Source of the DNA: Eleusine coracana subsp. coracana
Taxonomy: Eukaryota > Streptophyta > Magnoliopsida > Poales > Poaceae
NCBI GenBank assembly: GCA_032690845.1
Contig: CM064433.1
Location: 37,818,658-37,882,657 of the forward strand
Length of the DNA stretch: 64,000 nt
Reading direction: 5' to 3'
The notes under the pieces are model-generated. The model ran no database searches. It saw only the letters and a program-made list of their open reading frames with translations, and was not told the origin of the DNA. Position numbers and translations under genes: made by a program. Below are positions 1-9,464 of this stretch, in pieces (the stretch's first letter is position 1; every line of letters begins with the position of its first letter).

Positions 1-480
1 TGCGAATCACCTGGGTTGATGGTGGCCGGGTCGCCGCCGTGCTGCCCCCTCAACCCCATCCTCGGCTCGACCTCAAAGAAGACCTTGAGTTCAGCAGCGC
101 GGCGGGCAGATCCACGAAGCGGAGTAGGCGGGGGTGGAGTCGTGGCTGGACCTCGAAGCGAGGTGAGGATGCACAAGATTCAGTGGGAAGAGATGGAGGC
201 GGAGCAGCTCAACGCACTAGGGGCCGGGGCAAGGGCTCCACTCGCGGTCGGCGCAGGTCGAGGTCGCCGCTGCCACTAGGGGTCGAGGCAGGGGCGCGGG
301 CGGGCGGCTGGGGCTGGAGCTAGACCAGCATCCTGGGGCGGGGGCACGGGCGCGTGGAGGCGTCGCCTGGGGCGCGGGCGCGTGGAGGTGGGCGGCGGGG
401 AGTGAGAAAAGAGAGTGGAGAGAGATGCGGCCTTTCGGCCGAGAGAGAGTGAGCAAGGATCATTTTGACCCGTTCCTTCT
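1..480. other. GC-rich interior leader of CACTA-1
   Basis: Very GC-rich, purine/pyrimidine-skewed sequence with overlapping open frames on both strands but no recognisable protein domain. In CACTA-2 the equivalent position (15925-16640) is a GC-rich leader upstream of the tnp2 gene, so I read this as the same module rather than a host gene. Confidence 0.5.
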
Positions 481-485
481 CGCTC

Positions 486-605
486 TTTGCAGAGTGTCTT
501 AGTAACACACTCGTCAAAGAACCATTTTGCCGAGTATCTTAGCAGTTCACTCGGTAAACACCTAAGCCTTTGCCGAGTATTCAGAAGAGACACTCAGCAA
601 AGATT
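486..605. repeat. Inner subterminal repeat block of CACTA-1
   Basis: Five to six degenerate copies of a TGCCGAGTRTC-like motif in both orientations (for example TTTGCCGAGTATTCAG and ACACTCAGCAAAG). In En/Spm elements such motifs are bound by the TNPA protein. The block ends directly at the PIF insertion site. Confidence 0.75.
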
Positions 606-612
606 TTTTTTC

Positions 613-615
613 TTA
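613..615. repeat. Target site duplication, left (TTA)
   Basis: TTA flanks the PIF/Harbinger element on the left and is matched by TTA at 5973-5975. A 3-bp TWA duplication is diagnostic of the PIF/Harbinger superfamily. Confidence 0.85.
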
Positions 616-759
616 GGGTATGTTTGGATCCCCTGATTTGGGCTGAATTGAAACAGTTTCCAGAAATTGGCGTGTTTGGCGGGCCATCGAATTCAATTGA
701 TGATTTCGTCCCATTTCCAAGAGGTAAATCGGTGGGCAGCCACCAATTCTGAATAAAAA

Positions 760-1137
760 CTGCCGAAACCCTTGGAATCTCCCAGTCCTGACTCCCTCCC
801 AACTCCCCCGACACAAGCCGCCGCCACCACGAAACGAGCACACCGCCGCCGCGGGAGGTGATTCCGGCGCCGCCGCCCCCGCGGAACGGAGTTGTCGACC
901 CATGAGGGAGGTCTTCGCCATCCTGCACCTTCGCAGAAGGTCTCCGTCTCATCCACCCATCACTCCCCCGACGCGACCAAGCCGCCGCCACCACACGAGG
1001 GAAGCTCCGCGTCGCCCTCGCCCGGACGTGACCAAGTCGCCGCCACCACAGGAGGAGGAAGCTCCGTGCCGTCCTCACCAAGGGAGTGGAGGTCCACGTC
1101 GTCGCCGTCTCCACCACACGATCTCGACACAGTAACA
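760..1137 (+). other. GC-rich leader of the PIF element
   Basis: CCGCCGCCACCA-type low-complexity GC-rich DNA, followed by an abrupt change to AT-rich sequence after a possible splice donor (ACAAGGTTTTGG, about 1135-1146). I interpret it as the 5' untranslated exon and promoter-proximal region of the element. Open frames in it have no recognisable domain. Confidence 0.45.
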
Positions 1138-1478
1138 AGGTTTTGGTTGAGTTGAGGTGATCTTTTGCCTGATTAAGTCACAACTCACATATTTAGCTTG
1201 TTCCTGGTGTCAAACTGAAAGCGTTAGGACCTAGTTAGACATAAACTCAGTTTGTTATTTTGGTTACCAAACTGTGTGATCAGGTGTATTTCATTTACTT
1301 GCCAGTTTTCGATTCTGTTAGCCTCTCGCTTGCTTGGTTAGTGCTTGTCGAATTTAGTCTATAATTCAGTGTTGCCTATATGTGTTGCATGGTTATATAA
1401 ATACCACATCGTTTTCATGGTATCTCCTGAACGCATTCCTCTTTTTTTCATGCACATACCTGATATCCTCTTTAACCA
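1116..1478 (+). repeat. 363-bp direct repeat, copy 1
   Basis: Matches 4989-5351 over 363 bp with no indels and, by eye, a single mismatch (CATCGTTTTC here, CATCTTTTTC in copy 2). This copy begins at the leader/intron border of the PIF element and runs into the presumed first intron. Confidence 0.95.
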
Positions 1479-2526
1479 TTCTTCTCATGATTTCTTGCAT
1501 GATGAAAGATCCTTCAATTTATTAATTATACTAGAGGGTCACAATTTCTAAACCAGAAAAGCATAGTACAGAACAGGCTCAACTAACGAATCACTGCTTA
1601 TGAACCAGAACAGATTGAATTTTGTTAACATACTGGCACAGTTTTCTATCAGGTGCCTATTTATGTTTTAAGCGCTGGATTATAAAATTTGCAATACCAC
1701 ATATCACTCTTGAGTATATACTAATCTGTAATTCGTTATGGTTTGCTACATATTGTATATGATGGTTCGATGCAACTTGTCAGTCCTGTCGGATATGTCA
1801 ATGGTTTCAGCTGAAGTGTTGTTCATGGATTGCCATTGTTTCTTTACTGTCATCTATGAGATTATGATGATAGGTGGATGTCTTGCCACTTGTAACTGTT
1901 TGTTCTCATACTTCAGCTCGACTATTCTTTTGATTATTATATGCTTGATTGAAGACATTTCAGTTAACCTGTAGCTACTAGGCTTTGTCCCAGATGAAGC
2001 AATTCAGTTAACATAGCAACATACTCTAGTTTTGATTTAAACATATATAGAATAGTTTTGCTTGTTTGGTCTCATTAGTTTATTCACGTACATCGGTGAC
2101 TGACAGCTTTCTTGTGGTTGCTGTTTGCCTCACCACTACTGGTGTCTTCTTGAGTTCTGGTTCATGTGTGACTGAATAGTTCAGAATTAGGGAATATACT
2201 TGTACATGTCAAATTCAGTTGTTTTTGCTGCTGAAAATGGGTGTGATTTTTTTTCAGCCACCCGAATTGATTCATATGTCTCTTGAAAACATAATTGTGC
2301 ACTTTTGGAATGTTGTTTTATCAGATTATTTTGTCTACCATTAGCAATAATCTTGTATACTCTTGCCTGTATATTCTGGAAGTACACATGAATATGCACT
2401 ATTCTAGTTCTATTGTACTGTGTGATGCATGTATATTTGTTGTCCTGTGGTATTAATTTCACCGCTTACTTGAGCTCATACTAGGCATTTGCACATATGT
2501 TGTAGATGTGAAATCAAAATGCACAA
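1479..2526. other. AT-rich non-coding stretch upstream of the PIF transposase
   Basis: About 1 kb of AT-rich, T-skewed DNA with no coding similarity that I can see. It lies between the leader exon and the transposase frame and is best explained as a 5' intron. A plausible acceptor lies shortly before 2527. Confidence 0.5.
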
Positions 2527-3811
2527 TTGATTTCTAACAATACAAGTGAAGAGGAAAGAAGGAAGCGGAAGAGAGTCGTTGTTGTAGTAGCAGTTTCCAT
2601 CATGACTCTCATTGCACACCGGTATCATCGAAGAAGACCTAGACACATAGTGGATGAGGACGAGGTTGAGGAGAGAAAACAAATGCTACGAAACATATAC
2701 CAAGGCCCAAACATCTACTGTTATGAAACTTTGTGCCTAACTAAGCGGTCTTTCAGTGACCTATGTGCCATCTTAAGGGATAGATGTGGTATGTAGGACA
2801 CCCTAAATGTGTCGGTGGAAGAAAAGGTGGCAATCTTTTGCTTATAGTAGGCCATGCAGTGAAAATGAGGCTTATCCAGAGCACATATGGGTGGTCTTTT
2901 GAACCAATCAGTCAGCACTTCAATGAAGTTCTTCAAGGGATTCTATCATTAAGCCATGAGTTCATCAAATTACCTAATCCAGCAGATGTTCAACCTGAAG
3001 ATCCCAAGTGGAGATGGTTTGAGGATTGCCTTGGTGCACTAGATGGTACACATGTTGATGTATATGTGCCACTAAAGGACCAAGGCAGGTATAGGAATAG
3101 GAAGCAACAGATCACAACCAACGTTTTAGGTGTTTGTGACCGGGAAATGAAGTTTCTTTATGTCTTAGCGGGATGGGAAGGATCAGCTTCAGACTCTCGG
3201 GTATTACGAGACGCAATGTCTCGGGAGGATGCCTTTAGCATCCCGAATGGTAAATACTATCTAGTAGATGCTGGGTACACAAATGGTCCTTGATTCCTTG
3301 CCCTACATCGATCCACATGCTATCACTTGAAAGAGTGGGCTTCTCAAGGAAATAATCCATGTACAGCAAAAGTGCTTTATAACTTGCGTCATGCAACAGC
3401 TCGAAACGTGATAGAAAGAACATTTGCACTGCTGAAGATGAGATGGGTCATATTAAGAATGAACTCTTATTTTGATTTGAAAAACCAAGTACGAATTGAT
3501 AACTTTATTGAAAGCAACTCATATTTGCACCATCAAGTAATAATTTGACTAACTTATATAAGTAAATCATGCAGATTAGGATCATAAATTCTTGCTGCAT
3601 CTTGCATAATTTTTTGCATGATAGACAAAGGGATATGGATGAATCGCTTCTTAATCAAGTTGATAGTTTGATTGCTGCTGCACCCACTGATGGTCAAGGA
3701 GAGCCAAGTGTCACACATGTCCATTCATCCAATGAGTGGAACAATTTTAGGGACACCAAAGCAAATCAGATGTTTGCTGATTACCAAGCACAATGTGGTC
3801 TACAAGTGTAA
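2527..3811 (+). pseudogene. PIF/Harbinger DDE transposase (DDE_Tnp_4, ALP1/HARBI1-like), broken
   Basis: Encodes the nuclear endonuclease that cuts and pastes the element at TWA targets. The catalytic triad is visible: first Asp in LDGTH (codon 3042-3044), second Asp in GSASDSRVL (3192-3194), Glu in NVIERTFALLK (3414-3416). The N-terminal part (2527-2814) has the basic region and the helix segment typical of plant PIF transposases. A GT-AG intron (3489-3574) fits the conserved join before IRIINSCCILHNF, and the frame ends at 3811. Breaks: a TAG about codon 2814-2816, a frame change near 2845, and a TGA at 3291-3293 in the conserved GYTNGP segment. These breaks mean it cannot make a full protein as sequenced. 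The downstream Myb-like gene is its usual partner. Confidence 0.9.
3489..3574 (+). other. Intron in the PIF transposase
   Basis: Starts GTACGAATTG and ends CATGCAG. Its removal restores the conserved C-terminal helix region without changing frame. 86 nt is a typical short plant intron. Confidence 0.75.
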
Positions 3812-3938
3812 TGCAAATGTATGATTGTGTTGCTGCACATTTATATTTACTTATGCATGTGTCTAAACTTTTATTGTCTTGCTGCATATTTATATTTTCT
3901 TATGCTTACATTAACCCTTAACCATTGCTACTTCCCTT
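3812..3938. other. Spacer between the two PIF genes
   Basis: AT-rich, with TTTATATTTACTTATGC repeated in slightly altered form. It probably holds the 3' end of the transposase transcript and the start of the second gene. Confidence 0.4.
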
Positions 3939-5446
3939 TTGCTTAAGGATATGGAGAAGGGCAAGAAAGTGTCAAGGGGCTATGTTCCCTGGGATGATGA
4001 GATAGATAAAGTGTTGCAGGACACTTTTGTGGAGCATTACAAGAAGGGAGATAGGTGTCAAAATAGCTGGAAGTCACATGTCTACACTGCTGCAATTAAG
4101 AATGTTCGTGAGAAATGTGGTGTCAACATTGCAAAGAGCAACATCGAGTCCCGTAGCAAGACGTTTGACAAACACTACAGTATTATCAATGGCATGCTGT
4201 CGTCTAGTGGATTTGGCTGGGATTAGGACAGAAACAAGCTTTCAATTGATAGTGAATCTGCCTGGGAGTCATACATTGAGGTAACTTTTCAAAACTGTCT
4301 TTGTTGCTATAATACATATTTTTTTACATGCAGCCTTAAATTGAATTTGCCCTTTTTCATATATATACATTTGTTGCTACTATTGATCTCTAGTAGATTG
4401 TTATGTCTGTTCATTCAGATGTTTGACACTTGATTTATTAATTTTACCACTTGCAGAAAAACAAGGAAGCTAAAGGCTATAGGAACAAGGTCATCAAATA
4501 TTGGGACTCTATTAGTTTGGTTTGCTGCAGGGATCAGGCAACTGGAGAGGGAGCTAGAACTGCATCAGAGAGCTCCAAAGAAATGGCTAAAGAAGATGGA
4601 AACAAGAAGGATCAAGCTAGATCCACTACAACTTCAGGCAGCAGTTTGAAAAAGTAGAATCTGATGACTCCTTCACTTCTGCTTTGTTTGAGAAAATTGA
4701 TGGCCTTACTGTAGTATTGAAGGAAGATACAACAAAGCTTCCATCATCAGCTGAAGTACTTGCTGCGCTTCGAGAGGTTGATGGACTTGACGAAGATACT
4801 GTGCTTGACCTATATGATATCCTCACTACTGATGCACGCAAGTTTGAGTCCATGATAGCCTTGCCAGCAAAAATGAGGAAGAGGTGGCTTCTCAAGCAGC
4901 TTAAGAAGTTATATCCATGTGAGTTTTGTATTATAACCTGCAGCTTGTGTTATTGTTATTTTGACATGGCTTATATGTTTCATACCCTACACGATCTCGA
5001 CACAGTAACAAGGTTTTGGTTGAGTTGAGGTGATCTTTTGCCTGATTAAGTCACAACTCACATATTTAGCTTGTTCCTGGTGTCAAACTGAAAGCGTTAG
5101 GACCTAGTTAGACATAAACTCAGTTTGTTATTTTGGTTACCAAACTGTGTGATCAGGTGTATTTCATTTACTTGCCAGTTTTCGATTCTGTTAGCCTCTC
5201 GCTTGCTTGGTTAGTGCTTGTCGAATTTAGTCTATAATTCAGTGTTGCCTATATGTGTTGCATGGTTATATAAATACCACATCTTTTTCATGGTATCTCC
5301 TGAACGCATTCCTCTTTTTTTCATGCACATACCTGATATCCTCTTTAACCAATATATGCTCATTTTGCAGTTTGTTTTGATAGGGTGGCGCAGATAACTC
5401 TTTGGACACTTGCTGGTAGAAATTGAAGGCAGAGAGCAAGCAGTAG
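3939..5446 (+). pseudogene. PIF-associated Myb/SANT-like protein (Myb_DNA-bind_3 type), broken
   Basis: The second protein of PIF/Harbinger elements, thought to bind element DNA and import the transposase into the nucleus. The first exon (3939-4278) shows the trihelix signature: YVPWDDEIDKVLQ, then SWKSHVYTAAIKNV, then NIESRSKTFDKHYSII and GFGWD. A GT-AG intron (about 4281-4456) precedes KNKEAKGYRNKVIKYWDSI and the ATGEGA motif. The C-terminal part reads LFEKIDGLTVVLKE, then LYDILTTDARKFESM and RKRWLLKQLKKLY. A last intron from about 4920 would splice at about 5377 and end at a stop near 5446. Breaks: TAG at 4224-4226 and a frame change near 4640. The second copy of the 363-bp repeat lies inside that last intron. 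Confidence 0.8.
4989..5351 (+). repeat. 363-bp direct repeat, copy 2
   Basis: Near-identical to 1116-1478. It lies between a good donor (CCATGTGAGT at about 4916) and a good acceptor (CTCATTTTGCAG at about 5365-5376), so it appears to have been added inside the last intron of the Myb-like gene. The open frame reading into it ends at an arbitrary stop within the repeat. Confidence 0.95.
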
Positions 5447-5935
5447 AACTTTATTTTTAGTTTCACCAAGAGTTGACATGGCTTAGATCAAGCAGTAGAT
5501 GACAAATTTTAGTTTCACCAAGACTATACTCTATGATCCTATCATATTTTAATTTATTGGTTGTATTGTAAAAAATCAATGTGACTTCATATGGTACTGG
5601 GTATTGAATTGTGTATGTGCTTCAGTGTTGAATGTTGAATTGTTTATGTGCTTCACTTGGTACTGAATATTGACATGTGTATGTGGTGTGATAGAGTTAA
5701 ATGTTGAGCTTATTCGAAGATTGTTGGCTTCTAATATTTCCATGACTGTGTATTTGAATCAGATGGTACAGAGTATTATGTGGATTCTGTGATAAACTAA
5801 TTCTAGACAGCCAAACAGGCTTCAGATTTTAATTCTAAGAATTCAATTCTGTGTCAGCTAAACAATAACATTTGAATTGAGTTGCTCTGAAACTGATTCA
5901 ATTCTGAAAAATTGATTTCTCTGGAATCTAATGCT
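5447..5935. other. 3' untranslated and subterminal region of the PIF element
   Basis: AT-rich, with repeated TGTTGAATTGTTTATGTGC-like phrases (about 5615-5690) and GAATTCAATTC-type subterminal motifs before the right inverted repeat. No gene seen. Confidence 0.5.
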
Positions 5936-5975
5936 AAGGAATGGATTCAATTCCAGGGTTCCAAACAGGCCCTTA

Positions 5976-6597
5976 GTGTAATTTTTTTAAAAATATGAAA
6001 AACTTTTAGAAAATAAAAAAACTTTAATATAACATGATTTATATTATTTGTTGCATGTATAAAAATATTTGAAGTCATATTCAAATTCGACTTTAAAATG
6101 TACTTCAAAGCTGAATGACTCACTCTCAATTCTCTGATTCTAGTTTGGAGATTCTTCAATTTAAACGCAATGTACATGGCAACGTTTGTGAAATATTTTT
6201 TACTTTTTACCACAACTTCTATATATCAAATCATGATTTTATGACAATTCTCATAATTTTCTAACTTTGTTTTCTTTTTATAAAATTCAAATAACATTCG
6301 AGCACACGTAAACGGTGATATGTTATGTACAAAATTTATCAACTTTCCTTTGGCTTCCTGGAAACAGCTGCACATTGGACTCACTAACATCAATATCAAT
6401 TTTCTATTCATTTTGTTCCACTATTGTAAACACTTCTAGTTTAAATTTGTCTTTTCACAAGAAAATACAATAAAGAATAAAAATTATATAAATATAGCAA
6501 ACAGATCAAGAAATATACCAAACTTGGCAATGATGTACCATTAATTGTCTATGAGCACTAGAAAAAACTGATGGTCAAAAAGTGAAAAAAAATATTA
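5976..6597. other. AT-rich spacer of CACTA-1, homologous to the CACTA-2 spacer
   Basis: Shares ordered phrases with 16770-17560, such as GGAGATTCTT, TTTTTACCACA, TCATGATTTT, GAAAATAC and ATATAGCAAA. The two CACTA elements therefore have a common ancestor in this module. No coding content. Confidence 0.7.
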
Positions 6598-6795
6598 TTT
6601 TGCCGAGTGTCAAGAAAAAACACTCGGTAAAAATATTACTTTCCCGAGTGTTTTTTCTTGACACTCGGCAAAGCATTTTTTTGCCGGGTGTTTTTTATAC
6701 GACACTCGGCAAAGAAGTTATTTGCTGTGTGCCTGAAAAAAACACTCGACAAAGAGTAGGACACTTGGCAAATGTCGATTTTCCCGTAGTAGGTG
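6598..6795. repeat. Outer subterminal repeats and right terminus of CACTA-1
   Basis: Six or more alternating TGCCGAGTGT and ACACTCGGCA motifs. Pairs are spaced by TTTTTTCTTG so that they can form hairpins. The block is followed by the terminus TTTTCCCGTAGTAGGTG. Confidence 0.85.
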
Positions 6796-7062
6796 TTGGC
6801 TGATGTAAGCTTTTCTTTGTCTGTTTGCCTTGTTGAGCCTGTATATGAGATAGTAAACTGATGTAGTGTACCGATTGTAATTGCTGAAAAAGACATATCT
6901 CCTTGGTCTGTAAAACTTGGTAATGAGTAGCTAGAGAGATCCAGGCAATGGTAGTTCGGAACTGTCTATCCGATGTGATGGACCCTTTCGAGATTGTTAG
7001 CAGTTAGCGTGAAAGGTTGCCACATAGGCTCAGACGGCACATATATGTGTCATGCATATCGG
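6796..7062. other. Unassigned spacer
   Basis: Nothing recognisable. Ordinary AT-rich sequence between CACTA-1 and the LINE tail. Confidence 0.5.
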
Positions 7063-7885
7063 TTTTTCTTTTTTTTTTTCTCGAATACGCAGGAGAGCTG
7101 CGTATCTTTGTATTAAGAAGAGAGAAAAACCGGTTCCTTACAAACACTACCACCTCACTCCGAACCGAGCTGTGAGGGGTTGAACTTACATGACAGGTTT
7201 ACTTAAATAAAACACAAAAGAAGAGCTTGACCAAGGAAGAAAAGACAACCTAAACCTAGTCTGGAACAGCACCGTGACCAAGCGCCTGTAGAGAGGTAGC
7301 TCCTGCTAGGTGCCAAAGCTGTCTCTCAATACTAAGGTCGCTCAAAATCTTCCTTATGTTTGGCTGACCTCCTTCAAAGACACACCAGTTACGATGTTTC
7401 CATAACGTCCATGCCCCGAGGATGATCAGCGAGTTCAACCCTTTTCTTTTCTCTTTTGCTGCCCGTTTACATGCTTTTCACCACCATTCAGCAAACACTT
7501 GATCATTCAGACTCGGACACTGTCCTGGAGGCCTAGCGGTGTTAGAATCTTGACCCAGAATTCCCGCGGGAAGACACACTCGGTGAGGATGTGTTGGATG
7601 TCCTCATCGGCTTGATCACAGAACACACATTGGGCGGGATAAGGGAGGCCCCTTTTTGCAAGGCGATCGGCTGTCCAACATCCATTGCGAATAGCCAACC
7701 ATAAAAAGACTCCGCACTTAGCTGGTGTCCAAGATTTTCATAGTCTTCCCCATGGTTCAAAGGTTGTCGACCCATTGAGAAAAGTGCGATATGCTGATTC
7801 AGAAGTAAAGCCACCAGAGCTCTCAAATCTCCAAGAGCGTCGATCAGGTTCATCACTCAAGTTTTTCCTAGCAGGTGAAATTGAC
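7063..7885 (-). mobile_element. 5'-truncated L1-type LINE, 3' fragment
   Basis: Read on the minus strand, it ends in CTGCGTATTCGAG followed by an A-rich tail (the T-run at 7063-7079), the usual 3' end of grass L1 elements. A C-terminal zf-RVT zinc-binding domain is present (CVFCDQADEDIQHILTEC at about 7590-7640), followed by LIILGAWTLWKHRNWCVFEG (about 7370-7435). The open frames are separated by stops and frame changes. No reverse transcriptase core is left. The same 3' tail family recurs at 22489-22600. Confidence 0.85.
7507..7856 (-). pseudogene. LINE zf-RVT domain, broken
   Basis: Remnant of the C-terminal zinc-binding domain of a LINE reverse transcriptase protein. In the intact element it would bind RNA/DNA during target-primed reverse transcription. 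Visible features are the NGCWTADRLAKRGLPYP stretch and a C-x2-C...H...C cluster. Two overlapping open frames cover the same region, showing a frameshift near 7690. It corresponds to the plus-strand domain at 53350-53696 of the second LINE, although the two sequences are diverged. Confidence 0.8.
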
Positions 7886-8595
7886 TAGCGTTGTCCTTCA
7901 CAGTAGTCAGTACCTCTTGTTCTCTCGTCAAAGATAAACTAAGTTACGAATATTGCTAGATTTAAGAATTATTGTAGTTGTATGAGCTCAAATTTTACAT
8001 TTCTGTGAATTGATAAGCTGACATGGCATGTCTAGGACTCAGTTCTATGCACCATTTTTTATGTGTAAAATGTGCTCGGTATTAGTTAATCATGGCGTAT
8101 GCTTTTGTTATTTTACATGCAATGATAACAATGATTGTGATCTCCTGCTAGTGTACTTCCATGGGACGTGTAACAGTCTGATTGTTGCACATCTCATTGT
8201 GAGTATTGCATGCAACCATGATTGTGCTTGGCTAGGTAGTAATCCATACGGGCTCATATTGATGACTGTGCTTCTATCATCAAGTTGTAACTATGAGAAC
8301 TTGATTCCATTGTTTTACGCTTTCACAGCTTGAACTATATTTTGAACTTGGTTTTTATTCCATCGGGACTTTGATTTAACATAACACTTGATTTTCATAA
8401 AAGATATGTTAGATGTGTCTAAAAATCAAACACACTTCTTGAGACCATGCAAATCAAGCTATACTGGGTTTTCTCTGGCACTTCGAACAGCAGAATTAAA
8501 TATTTCAAATTCAAACTATCTTAATGTGCCATTATTCAGAATAAGAAAGTCTAAATGTTGCATTCCATTATTATTGGCCTTCACATCGATGCGGG
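7886..8595. other. Unassigned spacer before CACTA-2
   Basis: About 700 bp, AT-rich, with no protein or repeat that I recognise. The open frame at 8028-8333 has no domain. Confidence 0.5.
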
Positions 8596-8598
8596 TTG

Positions 8599-8995
8599 CA
8601 CTACGGGAAACGTGGCACAAGCCCTCTGACCGATGACACAAATTGTGTCGTGGGTTACACACGGCACAACCCTCACGGCATAGTTTTAGATGGCACAATA
8701 ACTGTGCCATGAGTAATTTATCGGGCACACGGCAGAGTTGTTCCCTGCTGTGCCATGTGCCATTGAGCTGACGGCACAAAAAAATGGCACACCAGCATAA
8801 TTGACGTGAAACCCACTGTGTCGTGTGCCCTCCGTCCGGCACACGGCATAGTGGTCACAACACAAGGCACAATGTCAATCTGTGCCGTATGACATGCTCA
8901 TGACACACAGCACAGATTGTCCAAGGTTGCCAGGTTATGGCCTCTGTGCCGTGTGCCATAGGCCATAACCTGCCACAACAAACCTGAATTAGCAG
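8599..8995. repeat. Left terminus and subterminal repeats of CACTA-2
   Basis: Terminal CACTACGGGAAACG followed by about a dozen CACGGCACA, TGTGCCGTGTG and GGCACACGGCA variants in both orientations. Confidence 0.9.
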
Positions 8996-9464
8996 CCCCG
9001 GATCATCCAAAACACAAATATTCATCACATGCATTAAATACCACAATATTCATCACATGCAGCATTCAAATATCACAACTAGCATCCACAACACATAATA
9101 TCATCACAGGCATTAAACATAGTATCAACACAAGCATTCCAAAAGTGTCGTCATCACAAAATATGAACGAGCATCACAAACATACAAGATCAGTGGTCCC
9201 AGGGCCACCAATGATGCGCGGCTTTATCCCATGGCGAGTATTGGTCTTGTGGCCCTTCATTCGATGCCTCCGACGGATCCTGCACAAGTGAATACAGAAG
9301 AGAGGTGTTGATTAATGATTTCAACAACTGAGATGTGAATGCTATTATCACTACTAGATAAGAAATGAGAAGTGAATTATATTGTTACTACTAAATGAAG
9401 CAAGTAGAATGAAATGCTATTATGACTAGGTTGTTTAAGCAAGGATAAGAAAATGGTATTATCA
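8996..9464. repeat. 3' untranslated zone of CACTA-2 with degenerate short repeats
   Basis: Contains several copies of an AATATTCATCACATGCATTA-like unit (about 9015-9180) and ATGGTATTATCACTA-like units (about 9340-9510). No coding sequence seen. It lies between the TNPA-like gene end and the left subterminal block. Confidence 0.55.

Larger units (their letters stand above)
616..5972 (+). mobile_element. PIF/Harbinger DNA transposon, complete but mutated
   Basis: A 5357-bp element bounded by TTA duplications (613-615, 5973-5975). The left end starts GGGTATGTTTGGATCCC. The right end, read inward on the minus strand, starts GGGCCTGTTTGGAACCC, so the termini are imperfect inverted repeats of the usual GGGCCTGTTTGG type. 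It contains a GC-rich leader, a long intron-like stretch, a DDE transposase (2527-3811) and a Myb/SANT-like gene (3939 to about 5446), the two genes expected of an autonomous PIF element. Both genes carry premature stops and frameshifts, so it is probably not autonomous now, although its ends look mobilisable in trans. Confidence 0.93.
1..6795. mobile_element. CACTA-1 element, right-hand part (left end outside window)
   Basis: Two blocks of CGAGTGT/ACACTCG motifs (486-605 and 6598-6790) are typical of grass En/Spm (CACTA) subterminal repeats. The right end reads TTTTCCCGTAGTAGGTG near 6780-6795, close to the expected inverted CACTACTACGGGAAAA terminus but with one extra G. The order GC-rich leader (1-480), inner motif block, AT-rich spacer (5976-6595), outer motif block, terminus is the same as the right side of CACTA-2 (16060-17947). 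By that comparison the transposase genes would lie to the left of the window, on the minus strand. The element is interrupted by the PIF element at 616-5972. The exact right boundary is uncertain by a few bases and I could not test the target duplication. Confidence 0.8.
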
